Source: Candidatus Sphingomonas colombiensis
GTDB taxonomy: Bacteria > Pseudomonadota > Alphaproteobacteria > Sphingomonadales > Sphingomonadaceae
DNA: 64,000 nucleotides
Assembly (NCBI GenBank): GCA_029202845.1
Contig: CP119315.1
Span: forward strand, 689,501 to 753,500
Direction of reading: 5' to 3'
Positions 1-7,177 of this stretch are shown here, piece by piece; positions within the stretch are counted from its first letter, which is position 1; every line of letters begins with the position of its first letter. The notes below the pieces were generated by a model. It was not told where the DNA came from. It was given only the letters and a program-made list of their open reading frames with translations, and made no database searches. Position numbers and translations under genes: made by a program.

Positions 1-937
1 CCAAGAGTTCGGCGGTCGCAAAGCCCGGTGTAAGGCGGGCAACCTCCTGATACATCAGGGCCATGTTCGCCACGCGCAGTTTTCGCGTGGCGAACCTTTC
101 GTCTTCAAGGAAGGAAGAATGGCCGAGTATTTCAAATACGACCGGCCAAGCCTGATCATTATAGAAAACAATACTGATGAAGCCGTCGGCGGTCGGGAAC
201 GGCTGGCGGTCCGGATCGAGCTGCCGGAAATAACCGGCCGGGGCGTTGGGCGGGTCGAAGGTCAGCCCGCCGAGATGCTCGAGCATCATGAAATTGGTGA
301 ACGCCTCGAACATCGGGATTTCGATCTTCTGCCCCTCGCCGGTGCGGAGTTTGTGCACGATCGCGGCGAGTACCGCATAAGCGCCGTGGAGCCCGGCAAC
401 CTTATCGGCGATCAGCGACGGCAGATAGCGCGCACGCGGATTGCCGTCGACGCGCGGTAGCAACGTGGCCGCGCCGGTCGCTGCCTGGATGACATCGTCA
501 TAGGCCTGCAGATCGGCATAAGGCCCGTCCTGACCGAAGCCGACACAATGCGCGTAGATGATATCCGGGTTTAGCGCCCGCACCGTTTCATAATCGAGCC
601 CGAGCCGTTCGACCGCTTTCCCGCGGACATTGAGCACGAAGACATCGGCGTCGCCGAGCAATTGCTTCATCGCGGCGAGATCGTCGGGTTGCTTGAGATC
701 GAGCGCGACCGATTGCTTGCCGCGATTGATCGCCATGAACCCCGGACTCATCCCGGGCGTCACCGCTGCCTTCCCCGACCAGCGATAGGCATCGCCTGCA
801 CCGGGCGCCTCGACCTTGATCACCTCGGCGCCGAGATCGGCGAGGATCTGCGTACAATAAGGCCCGAAAACAACACTCGTCAGATCGACGACCTTGATCC
901 CCGCCAGCATTGGCTTGCCGTCAGCCGCGATCGTCAT
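1..937 (-). CDS. CaiB/BaiF family (class III) CoA-transferase, 3' part outside window
   Basis: Class III CoA-transferases move CoA between acyl-CoA donors and free carboxylic acids in the cytoplasm. The N-terminal 312 residues are visible, starting at the ATG complementary to 935-937. The start reads MTIAADGKPMLAGIKVVDLT, followed by a Rossmann-like segment FGPYCTQILADLGAEVIKVE that is the family signature. Further matches are GMSPGFMAINRGKQSV, a fold-typical LDLKQPDD and YAHCVGFGQDGPYADLQAYD, in which the aspartate of the AYD segment is at the position of the catalytic Asp of the family. The gene runs past base 1, so its C-terminus is not seen. It is the last visible gene of the leftward operon starting at 5256, 15 bases after the thiolase-like gene, and presumably activates or recycles an acid of the same pathway. 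Confidence 0.9.
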   Translation of the reverse strand, partial: MTIAADGKPMLAGIKVVDLTSVVFGPYCTQILADLGAEVIKVEAPGAGDAYRWSGKAAVTPGMSPGFMAINRGKQSVALDLKQPDDLAAMKQLLGDADVFVLNVRGKAVERLGLDYETVRALNPDIIYAHCVGFGQDGPYADLQAYDDVIQAATGAATLLPRVDGNPRARYLPSLIADKVAGLHGAYAVLAAIVHKLRTGEGQKIEIPMFEAFTNFMMLEHLGGLTFDPPNAPAGYFRQLDPDRQPFPTADGFISIVFYNDQAWPVVFEILGHSSFLEDERFATRKLRVANMALMYQEVARLTPGFATAELL

Positions 938-952
938 GCGCCGCTCCGCCGA

Positions 953-2134
953 TCACATGCGATTGGCGAAGATCGCCGAACTGACGGTCGGCGCGCCGGG
1001 GCCGCCGGCAAGGAGGCAGGTGCGTGCGCCGGCGACCGGGTTGCTGCTCTCGCCGCGCAACTGCCGCACCGCCTCGATCGGCAGCCCGATGCCGTGGATG
1101 AAGCCTTGCGCCAGATTGCCGCCGGCGGTGTTGATCGGCAGCTTGCCGCCATCGGCGATCAGATTGTCGAACCGGATCACCTCGGCGGCATTGTCGTAAT
1201 CGCAGAAACCATGGTCGATCAGCGACATCACCCCCTGGGCGTCGAAATTCTCATAGAGCTGGACGACATCGATATCGCCTGGCGCGAGCCCGGTTTCGGC
1301 ATAGAGGCGCCGCGCGATCGGGCGGAAGCCGCCAGTGGCATAAAGATCGTCGGCGTCGTTCTCGAGCAAATCGCCCCACCCCGCCTCCGCGCCCTGCGCG
1401 CAGCCGAGGAGATAGACCGGCGGCCTGGCGAGATCGCGCGCGTGCTCCGCGGAGACCATCAGCAGCGCGCCGGCGCCGTCATTCTCGCGGCTGCAGTCGA
1501 ACAGGCGGAACGGCTCGGCGATCCAGCGCGAGGTGCGCAGCTTGTCGATGTCGAACGGCTGACCATAGCTCACCGCCTCGGGGTTGCGGTTGCCGTGGTG
1601 ATAGGAGGCGCATACCAGATCCTCGACGATGCGCGGATCGAGGCCGTGGCGGCCGAACAACCGATTGGCCCGGATCGCGCAATTCTGCGCCGGCGAGACC
1701 ACCCCGGCGGCGAGCAGATGATCGTTGAGATGGTGCGCCATCACCGCGGCGGACAGGCGGCCGCTCGCCCCCTCGACCAGCGCGCGGAAGATGACGACCG
1801 CGTTCGCCTGCCCGGTGAGGATCGCGCTCGCCGCGACGCCGAACGCGCCCGCGATCCCGCCCCCGCCGCCGCCCCAGACCTGCGCCGACCAGCGCAATTC
1901 CTTCGTGCCGAGTTCGGGCATCAGCCGGACCGGCTCGTTCTTGTCGTCGCCGTAGGAGACGAAGCCATCAACGTCGGCGGGAGACAGGCCCGCCTCTGCG
2001 CAGGCGTCAAGGATCGCCTCGACCAGCACGCTGCGCTCCGGGAGCGGCGAGCCGCCGCGCTTATATTGGCGCACGCCGACGCCGGCGATCGCGGTGGTGC
2101 CGAAAAGGGGATGATTCACGCCGCACGGCTCCAC
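953..2134 (-). CDS. Thiolase-fold protein, probable Ltp2-like side-chain aldolase
   Basis: The 393-residue protein has the thiolase fold: N-terminal TAIAGVG, EAILDACAEAGLSPADVDGF and a C-terminal NTAGGNLAQGFIHG loop. It lacks the residues of a true thiolase. The nucleophilic Cys near residue 90 is replaced by a glycine run (VWGGGGGG), and the usual C-terminal GHP histidine motif reads FIHG. Loss of the Cys is typical of the SCP2/Ltp2 group, which act as retro-aldolases on beta-hydroxyacyl-CoA side chains together with a DUF35 partner. A DUF35 gene lies directly upstream and overlaps this gene by 19 bases. A tyrosine in QLYENF (residue 294) lies where Ltp2 enzymes carry catalytic tyrosines. 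The start could also be the GTG five codons in. Function as aldolase is inferred; the fold is clear. Confidence 0.8.
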   Translation of the reverse strand: MEPCGVNHPLFGTTAIAGVGVRQYKRGGSPLPERSVLVEAILDACAEAGLSPADVDGFVSYGDDKNEPVRLMPELGTKELRWSAQVWGGGGGGIAGAFGVAASAILTGQANAVVIFRALVEGASGRLSAAVMAHHLNDHLLAAGVVSPAQNCAIRANRLFGRHGLDPRIVEDLVCASYHHGNRNPEAVSYGQPFDIDKLRTSRWIAEPFRLFDCSRENDGAGALLMVSAEHARDLARPPVYLLGCAQGAEAGWGDLLENDADDLYATGGFRPIARRLYAETGLAPGDIDVVQLYENFDAQGVMSLIDHGFCDYDNAAEVIRFDNLIADGGKLPINTAGGNLAQGFIHGIGLPIEAVRQLRGESSNPVAGARTCLLAGGPGAPTVSSAIFANRM

Positions 2135-2517
2135 AAGATGGTCGGGATGCGATCGTTGCCGACGATCGTTTCGGCGGGTCGCCCGATCAACGCTTCGCCG
2201 ATCACCGGATCGATCCGATCGGGATCATGGAGCCGGCCGAGCAAGCGGACGGCGCAATCCTCCACCTCTGCGACGACGGTGGTAAAAGGCAGATCGAGCC
2301 CCTCGGTCAGACCGAAGCGATGCCAGGTCCGCGTCCAGGAATAGACCCGCGCCTTCATCGGCCGCTCGATCCAATGCACGCCGATCGTGCCACATGCGCC
2401 GCAACGCCGCCCGGCCGGCCACATCCAGCGGTGGCAATCATCACAGCGCGGCAGCATCAGCCGTCCCGCCGCCAGTCCTTCCCAATAAGGCGCGTCGGCG
2501 CCGTCCGCGCGGTTCAT
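2116..2517 (-). CDS. DUF35 (zinc ribbon plus OB-fold) protein, aldolase/acyl-CoA partner
   Basis: Small protein of 133 residues with two visible parts. An N-terminal helix (APYWEGLAAGRL) leads into a zinc ribbon with cysteine pairs CDDC and CGAC (about residues 25-45), and a C-terminal OB-fold includes a WTRTWHRFG-type strand. DUF35 proteins bind acyl-CoA and pair with thiolase-fold enzymes; in steroid degradation they assemble with Ltp2 aldolases. The chosen ATG (2515-2517) overlaps the P450 stop codon in an ATGA, which is the usual coupling in this window; a start four codons upstream is possible but would lie inside the P450 gene. It overlaps the downstream thiolase-like gene, supporting a fixed-ratio complex. 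Confidence 0.85.
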   Translation of the reverse strand: MNRADGADAPYWEGLAAGRLMLPRCDDCHRWMWPAGRRCGACGTIGVHWIERPMKARVYSWTRTWHRFGLTEGLDLPFTTVVAEVEDCAVRLLGRLHDPDRIDPVIGEALIGRPAETIVGNDRIPTILWSRAA

Positions 2518-3743
2518 GCAACAGTCCATTCGAGCGGCAGGTTTTCCAGCGCCATCACCGTGCCGGTGCGGAAGACATGGCGCTCACCCGCGACCGCGCC
2601 GAACGCTGGCACCTGTTTCACCCATTCTTCGGTCAGGATGCGCAATTCCGCACGGCCCAGGACGTGCCCGATGCAGAGATGCGGCCCGCTCGAAAAGGTG
2701 AGGTGCGCCGCGCGCTTGCGATCGAGATCGAACGCATTGGGCGCGTCGAACCGCGCCGGATCGCGGCTGCCGACGCACAGGATGCACAGCACCATTTCGC
2801 CCGGCTCGAAACGCGCCGCGCCGATCTGCTGCGGCTTCACCACCAGCCGCGGGGTGTTGACCACGCCATAGAGCCGGATCGCCTCGTCGACGAACGCCGG
2901 GATCAGCCCCGGATCGGCGGCGATCCGCCGCTGGACGTCGGGCATTTGCGCGAGTTGCTGATAAGCGAAGCCAGTGACGTTGGTCACGGTATCCATCCCG
3001 CCGAGGAACAGGACGAAACTCATCGCGAGGATTTCGTCCTCGCTCATCGTGCGATCACCGACATCGACGTTGATGAAATGCGTCATCAGCTTGTCGTCGG
3101 GATGCGCACGTTTCTCGGCGATCAGCGCCTTCAATTCGCCGAGGATCAGCCCGGACAAGCGCGCCATTTCCCCGGCATTGTTCTGATTGTCGAAGAACGC
3201 CTCGGCCAGTTCGCGGAAATCATGGAGCCGGGCAAGATCCATCCCCATCAGCTCCATGAACACGCTGACCGGATAGACCTTCGATACCTCGCCCTGAAAA
3301 TCACACCGCCCCTTGTCGGCGACCGCGGTGACGAACTTTTCCGCCCATTGCCGGATGCGCGGCTCCAGCGCCTTGATCGCGACCGGGCCGAACATCGGCG
3401 TCATCGCGCGGCGATAGGGCAGGTTTTCGGGCGGATCGAGGCTGAGCGGGATGAAGAAGGGCGGATTCTCCACCCGCGGAATCTGCATCTCGCGCACCGA
3501 GAAATGGTCGGGATTGGTAACCACCGCGCTGATCGTATCGAACGATTTCACGATCCAATGCCCGCCGTTCGCGCGCGTCCAGAAAATGTCGGGCGCATCG
3601 GCCAGCGCGGCGGCATAGCTCCCCTGCACATCCTCGCCGATGCGCGGATCGGCATAGATATCGAAATCGAAGATCAGATCGTCCGGCACCTGCGGCGGCG
3701 GATTGCCGAGGGCGGGGGAAACGGGCTGGGCGACAGCGTTCAT
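2514..3743 (-). CDS. Cytochrome P450
   Basis: Soluble bacterial P450 of 409 residues, a normal length. Landmarks: I-helix oxygen-binding segment FLGGMDTVTN (about 247-256, with Asp-Thr in place of the more common Glu/Asp-Thr), ExxR pair in DEAIR (Glu287, Arg290), and heme loop FSSGPHLCIGH with Cys357 as the axial thiolate. The ATG at 3743 is preferred over one two codons upstream because an AGGAG lies eight bases ahead of it and only two ahead of the other. It sits 13 bases after the acyl-CoA ligase and overlaps the DUF35 gene, so it belongs to the same transcript. It would hydroxylate or demethylate the pathway substrate. No ferredoxin or ferredoxin reductase gene is in the visible operon. 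Confidence 0.93.
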   Translation of the reverse strand: MNAVAQPVSPALGNPPPQVPDDLIFDFDIYADPRIGEDVQGSYAAALADAPDIFWTRANGGHWIVKSFDTISAVVTNPDHFSVREMQIPRVENPPFFIPLSLDPPENLPYRRAMTPMFGPVAIKALEPRIRQWAEKFVTAVADKGRCDFQGEVSKVYPVSVFMELMGMDLARLHDFRELAEAFFDNQNNAGEMARLSGLILGELKALIAEKRAHPDDKLMTHFINVDVGDRTMSEDEILAMSFVLFLGGMDTVTNVTGFAYQQLAQMPDVQRRIAADPGLIPAFVDEAIRLYGVVNTPRLVVKPQQIGAARFEPGEMVLCILCVGSRDPARFDAPNAFDLDRKRAAHLTFSSGPHLCIGHVLGRAELRILTEEWVKQVPAFGAVAGERHVFRTGTVMALENLPLEWTVA

Positions 3744-3756
3744 CGACATGGCTCCT

Positions 3757-5256
3757 TCAACGCACGCGCGCCAGGCGCACGTGCGCGCCGGCATAAAGTT
3801 CGCGGACCGCGGGTTTGGACAATTTGCCGGTGGCGAGCCGCGGCAGCGGCTCGGCCGAAAAGACCACGTAGCGCGGCACCTTGTAATCGGAGAGATTGGC
3901 GTTGCAGTGCACGATGAGCGCCGCGACATCGATGGCCGCCGGGCCGTGATAGACGACGAACGGCGTCTCGCCGAAGCGCGCATCGGGCGCGGCGATCGCC
4001 AGCGCCTCGACCACGCCGGGGAATTCGCACACGACGCGCTCCACCTCGGCGGCGGAGATATTGAGCCCGCCCGAGATGATCAGATCCTTCAGCCGGTCGA
4101 CGAAGGTCAGCAGCCCCCGTTCGTCGAGCATCCCGATATCGCCCGAATACAGCCAGCCGCCGCGGATCGCCTTGGCGGTCTCCTCCGGGTTGCGCCAATA
4201 GCCCTGCATCATCCCCGGCGAGCGCATGAGGATTTCCCCCGCCTCGCCCGGCGCGCAATCGCTGCCGTCGGGGCGCACCACGCGCAGGTCCATGAACACC
4301 CCGCCCCAGCCGCATTTCTCCGGCGCGTCCATCGCGAGATGCTCGGGCATCATCGTCGCATTGCCGCCGATTTCGGTCTGGCCGTAAATCTGACGGATCG
4401 TGACGCCTTTCGCTTTGTAAGTTTCGAGCAACTGCCGGCTGACCCGCGCGCCACCGGCGGTCGCCAGCTTGATCGAGGAAAGATCGGCATCGGCGAATTC
4501 GGGTAGCGCGGCGATGAATTCGAAGAACGCCGGCACCGCGCCGAAACAGGTGATCCGCTCACGCTCGATCAGTTGCAGCGCTCCGATCGCCGAGAATTGC
4601 GGCATCATGTAAAGTGTACAGCCCTGCGTCGCATAGTGGAGCAGTTGGACGAACCCGGCCGAGGTGCTGAGCGGCGCAAGGCTTATAATCCGCGCCCCGG
4701 CCGACGACGCGGTTTCCTCGACCGCCCAGCTCGCGGCATAAGCGGTCATCGAGCGGTTGGTGAACACAACCCCCTTGGGCTTTGCGGTCGAGCCAGAGGT
4801 GGCGATGATCACCACCGGCGCATCGGGATCGGGATCGTGCGCCGGCGTTATAGGAGCGCCGTGGCGCAGCGCCTCGATCTCCGCCATGGCGCGCGGCGAC
4901 AGGCCCGCCGCCCGCACCTGTTCGGTTTGCGCGGGCGCGGCGAAGGCGAAACGCGGCTCGGTCGTCTCGCACAATTCGCTGATCTCGCGCGCGGTGTAGC
5001 GAAAGTTGACCGGGCTGACGATGCCGCCGGCACGGATCACGCCGAGGATCAGCGCGACATAAGCGATGCTGTTGGTCGCGCAGATCGCGACGCGGTCACC
5101 GGGGCGAAGCCCGTCCGCGATCAGCCGCGCGGCAATGCGCCCCGCCCAATCGTGCCATGCGGCATAGGTCAAGATATCGCCGTCGAGATGGACCGCGGGC
5201 TGGTCGCCGCGCATCCGTGCCCACCATGCGATCGCCCCCGGTAAGGTTTGCGCCAT
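3757..5256 (-). CDS. AMP-forming acyl-CoA synthetase (ligase)
   Basis: ANL-superfamily enzyme of 499 residues that adenylates a carboxylic acid and transfers it to CoA. The P-loop IIATSGSTAKPKGV is at about 150-163, followed by an IYGQTEIGG A5-type motif, WLYSGDIG, and the hinge region DRLKDLIISGGLNISAAEVE. The C-terminal catalytic lysine is in LATGKLSKPAV. It is the first gene of the leftward operon (ligase, P450, DUF35, thiolase-like, CoA-transferase). Upstream on the minus strand is TTGTCA-17 bp-TAGCTT, with the -35 box inside the palindromic operator at 5323-5339. The acid substrate cannot be read from the sequence. Confidence 0.93.
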   Translation of the reverse strand: MAQTLPGAIAWWARMRGDQPAVHLDGDILTYAAWHDWAGRIAARLIADGLRPGDRVAICATNSIAYVALILGVIRAGGIVSPVNFRYTAREISELCETTEPRFAFAAPAQTEQVRAAGLSPRAMAEIEALRHGAPITPAHDPDPDAPVVIIATSGSTAKPKGVVFTNRSMTAYAASWAVEETASSAGARIISLAPLSTSAGFVQLLHYATQGCTLYMMPQFSAIGALQLIERERITCFGAVPAFFEFIAALPEFADADLSSIKLATAGGARVSRQLLETYKAKGVTIRQIYGQTEIGGNATMMPEHLAMDAPEKCGWGGVFMDLRVVRPDGSDCAPGEAGEILMRSPGMMQGYWRNPEETAKAIRGGWLYSGDIGMLDERGLLTFVDRLKDLIISGGLNISAAEVERVVCEFPGVVEALAIAAPDARFGETPFVVYHGPAAIDVAALIVHCNANLSDYKVPRYVVFSAEPLPRLATGKLSKPAVRELYAGAHVRLARVR

Positions 5257-5305
5257 CCGTGCCTCTCCGTCCGGCGGTTACGATCCACCGCGCTTCGTCG
5301 AACGG

Positions 5306-5334
5306 AAGCTACGGAAGCTTTTATCTAATGACAA
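5306..5334 (-). promoter_or_regulatory. Predicted promoter of the ligase-P450 operon
   Basis: On the minus strand the hexamers TTGTCA (5329-5334) and TAGCTT (5306-5311) are separated by exactly 17 bases, about 50 bases before the ATG at 5256. The -35 hexamer lies within the palindrome 5323-5339, so a bound repressor would block the polymerase. Sequence-based prediction only. Confidence 0.45.
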
Positions 5335-5339
5335 TAGAT
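5323..5339. promoter_or_regulatory. Palindromic operator site 1 (putative TetR operator)
   Basis: The 17-mer ATCTAATGACAATAGAT has half-sites ATCTAATG and, on the other strand, ATCTATTG around one central base. It is one of six related palindromes between 5.3 and 17.2 kb and lies in the divergent region between the ligase and GMC genes. Confidence 0.75.
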
Positions 5340-5389
5340 TTTTTTGACGGGGCCTTGCGCGCTATTGTTTCGGAGCCGCTTCTCCGCTT

Positions 5390-5406
5390 ATCTATCGTCC
5401 ATAGAT
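5390..5406. promoter_or_regulatory. Palindromic operator site 2 (putative TetR operator)
   Basis: ATCTATCGTCCATAGAT, half-sites ATCTATCG and ATCTATGG. It is the least typical of the six in the inner positions but keeps the outer ATCTA/TAGAT. It is 40 bases upstream of the GMC ATG and 67 bp centre to centre from site 1, so each divergent promoter appears to have its own site. Confidence 0.6.
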
Positions 5407-5445
5407 TGAACGGCCAAGAGCCGTCGGACATGCAAGGAGAGCCAG

Positions 5446-7047
5446 ATGGACCGCTACGATTACATCATCGTCGGCGCGGGCGCAGCGGGATGTGTGCTGG
5501 CCTATCGCCTGAGCGAAGCCCCCGCGAACCGGGTCTGCGTGATCGAGGCCGGGCCGCGCGATACCCACCCCTTCATCGCCATGCCCAAGGGGCTGGCGAA
5601 GGTGATGGCCGATCCCAAACATCTCTGGGCCTATGCCAGCCAGCCGGAAGCGAGCACCGCCGGCCAATCCGAAATGTGGGTGCGCGGCCGGGTGCTAGGC
5701 GGATCGAGCTCCATCAACGGCATGATGTGGGTGCGCGGCCAGCCGGCAGATTTCGACGCGCTCGCGGAACTGACCAGCGACGATTGGAACTGGGAGCATA
5801 TCGGGGCGGCCTATGCCGCGCTCGAAAATCACGAACTGGGGGCCGCGCCGACCCGCGGCGGCAGCGGGCCGCTGAAGGTGACGATGCCAACGATGCGCGA
5901 CGCCTTGTCCGAAGCGCAGATCCGTGCCGGCGAGGCGATGGGCTGGCCGCGCAAACAGGACATCAACACCCCCGACAACGACGACGGGATCGGTTATGCC
6001 CCGCGCACGATCGCGGGCGGCAAGCGGCAAAGCGCTGCGACCGCTTTCCTGCGCCCCGCCGAGCAGCGCGCCAATCTGACCGTTCTGACCGATTGCACGG
6101 TCGATCGCGTCGTCTTCGACGGCAACCGCGCCACCGGGGTGGAGGTACTGCGCGGTGGTCGCCGCGAAACGGTCGGTGCCGCGCGTGAGGTGATCCTGTG
6201 CGGCGGCGCGATGGCGACCCCCGGCATCCTCGAACGATCCGGCGTCGGCGATGCCCGGCGACTCGCTGCGCTGGGCGTCCCGCTCGTCCACGACAATCCC
6301 GAAGTCGGCGAAGGGCTGATCGAGCATCGCGGGCTTATCATGCAATGGAAGCTCACCCGCGATCTTTCGCAGAACAAGGAATTCAGCGGCTGGCGGCTGC
6401 TGCGCGCGACGCTGCGTTATTATCTGACGCGCGGCGGGCCGATGGCGTCCGCTGCCTATGAGATCGGCGGATGGTTCCGCACGCGGCCGGGGCTCAACCG
6501 CCCGGATGCGCAGGTGCTGGTCGCGCCCTTCTCGTTCGATTTCGACAAGCAGCGGCAGGATGTCGAGCGCTTTCCGGGGATGAGCGTCGTCGTCTATCCA
6601 TTGCGGCCTACCTCGCGCGGCAGCATCCATATCGCGACCCGCGACCCCGATGCCGCCGCGACCTTCCAGCCCAATTATCGCGCCAATGAGGCCGATCGCC
6701 AGGCGATGATCGGCGCGGTTCGCGTGATCCGCGATTATGTCCGCCAGGCGCCGCTCGGCGAAATGGTCGGCGAGGAAACGATGCCCGGCGCGGTGGTCGA
6801 CAGCGATGCGCAGATTCTCGACGCTTACGATCGCTTCGGCACCTGCGGCTATCACGCGGTCGGCAGTTGTCGGATGGGCAAGGATGGCGCCTCGGTGGTC
6901 GATCCGCAGCTCAACGTGCGCGGGGTCACCGGACTGCGCGCGATGGACACCTCGATCATGCCATTGATTCCGGCTGGAAATACCCAGGGGCCGACGATGG
7001 CGATGGCGTGGCGCGCGGCCGATCTGATCCTCGCCGCGCGCGACTGA
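5446..7047 (+). CDS. GMC-family FAD-dependent alcohol oxidoreductase
   Basis: Cytoplasmic FAD enzyme of 533 residues of the choline dehydrogenase/glucose oxidase type that oxidises an alcohol to an aldehyde or ketone. The FAD-binding beta-alpha-beta motif is at the extreme N-terminus (DYIIVGAGAAGCVLA), with the Glu that holds the ribose in VIEAG near residue 38. GMC signature 1 is GGSSSINGMMWVRG (about 86-99), and the C-terminal active-site His is in GYHAVGSCRMG with the second catalytic Asn in GNTQGPTMA. An AGGAG lies seven bases before the ATG. The gene is divergent from the ligase operon and shares its two operators. It would feed aldehyde to the aldehyde dehydrogenase at 15.7-17.1 kb. Confidence 0.93.
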   Translation: MDRYDYIIVGAGAAGCVLAYRLSEAPANRVCVIEAGPRDTHPFIAMPKGLAKVMADPKHLWAYASQPEASTAGQSEMWVRGRVLGGSSSINGMMWVRGQPADFDALAELTSDDWNWEHIGAAYAALENHELGAAPTRGGSGPLKVTMPTMRDALSEAQIRAGEAMGWPRKQDINTPDNDDGIGYAPRTIAGGKRQSAATAFLRPAEQRANLTVLTDCTVDRVVFDGNRATGVEVLRGGRRETVGAAREVILCGGAMATPGILERSGVGDARRLAALGVPLVHDNPEVGEGLIEHRGLIMQWKLTRDLSQNKEFSGWRLLRATLRYYLTRGGPMASAAYEIGGWFRTRPGLNRPDAQVLVAPFSFDFDKQRQDVERFPGMSVVVYPLRPTSRGSIHIATRDPDAAATFQPNYRANEADRQAMIGAVRVIRDYVRQAPLGEMVGEETMPGAVVDSDAQILDAYDRFGTCGYHAVGSCRMGKDGASVVDPQLNVRGVTGLRAMDTSIMPLIPAGNTQGPTMAMAWRAADLILAARD

Positions 7048-7065
7048 ACCGTCACCTGCACGTTT

Positions 7066-7082
7066 ATCTATTGACATTAGAT
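7066..7082. promoter_or_regulatory. Palindromic operator site 3 with overlapping -35 box
   Basis: ATCTATTGACATTAGAT, half-sites ATCTATTG and ATCTAATG. It contains a perfect TTGACA (7071-7076); the matching -10 position (7094-7099, GACCAT) is poor, so the promoter may be weak or may need help. It lies between the GMC gene and the TonB receptor. Confidence 0.75.
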
Positions 7083-7177
7083 TTAAGAGAGCAGACCATT
7101 TAGCGGTCGCCGAGAGATGGCGACGGGTTGACGCGACAGAGGTCGCGCAGCGACTTCAAAGGGAGGATGCGAAGGTT

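Noticed and set aside
662..2344. Long plus-strand open frame opposite the thiolase-like and CoA-transferase genes
   Set aside because: It is the antisense shadow of high-GC genes; its product is Arg/Asp/Glu/Ile-rich with no known motif and no ribosome site.
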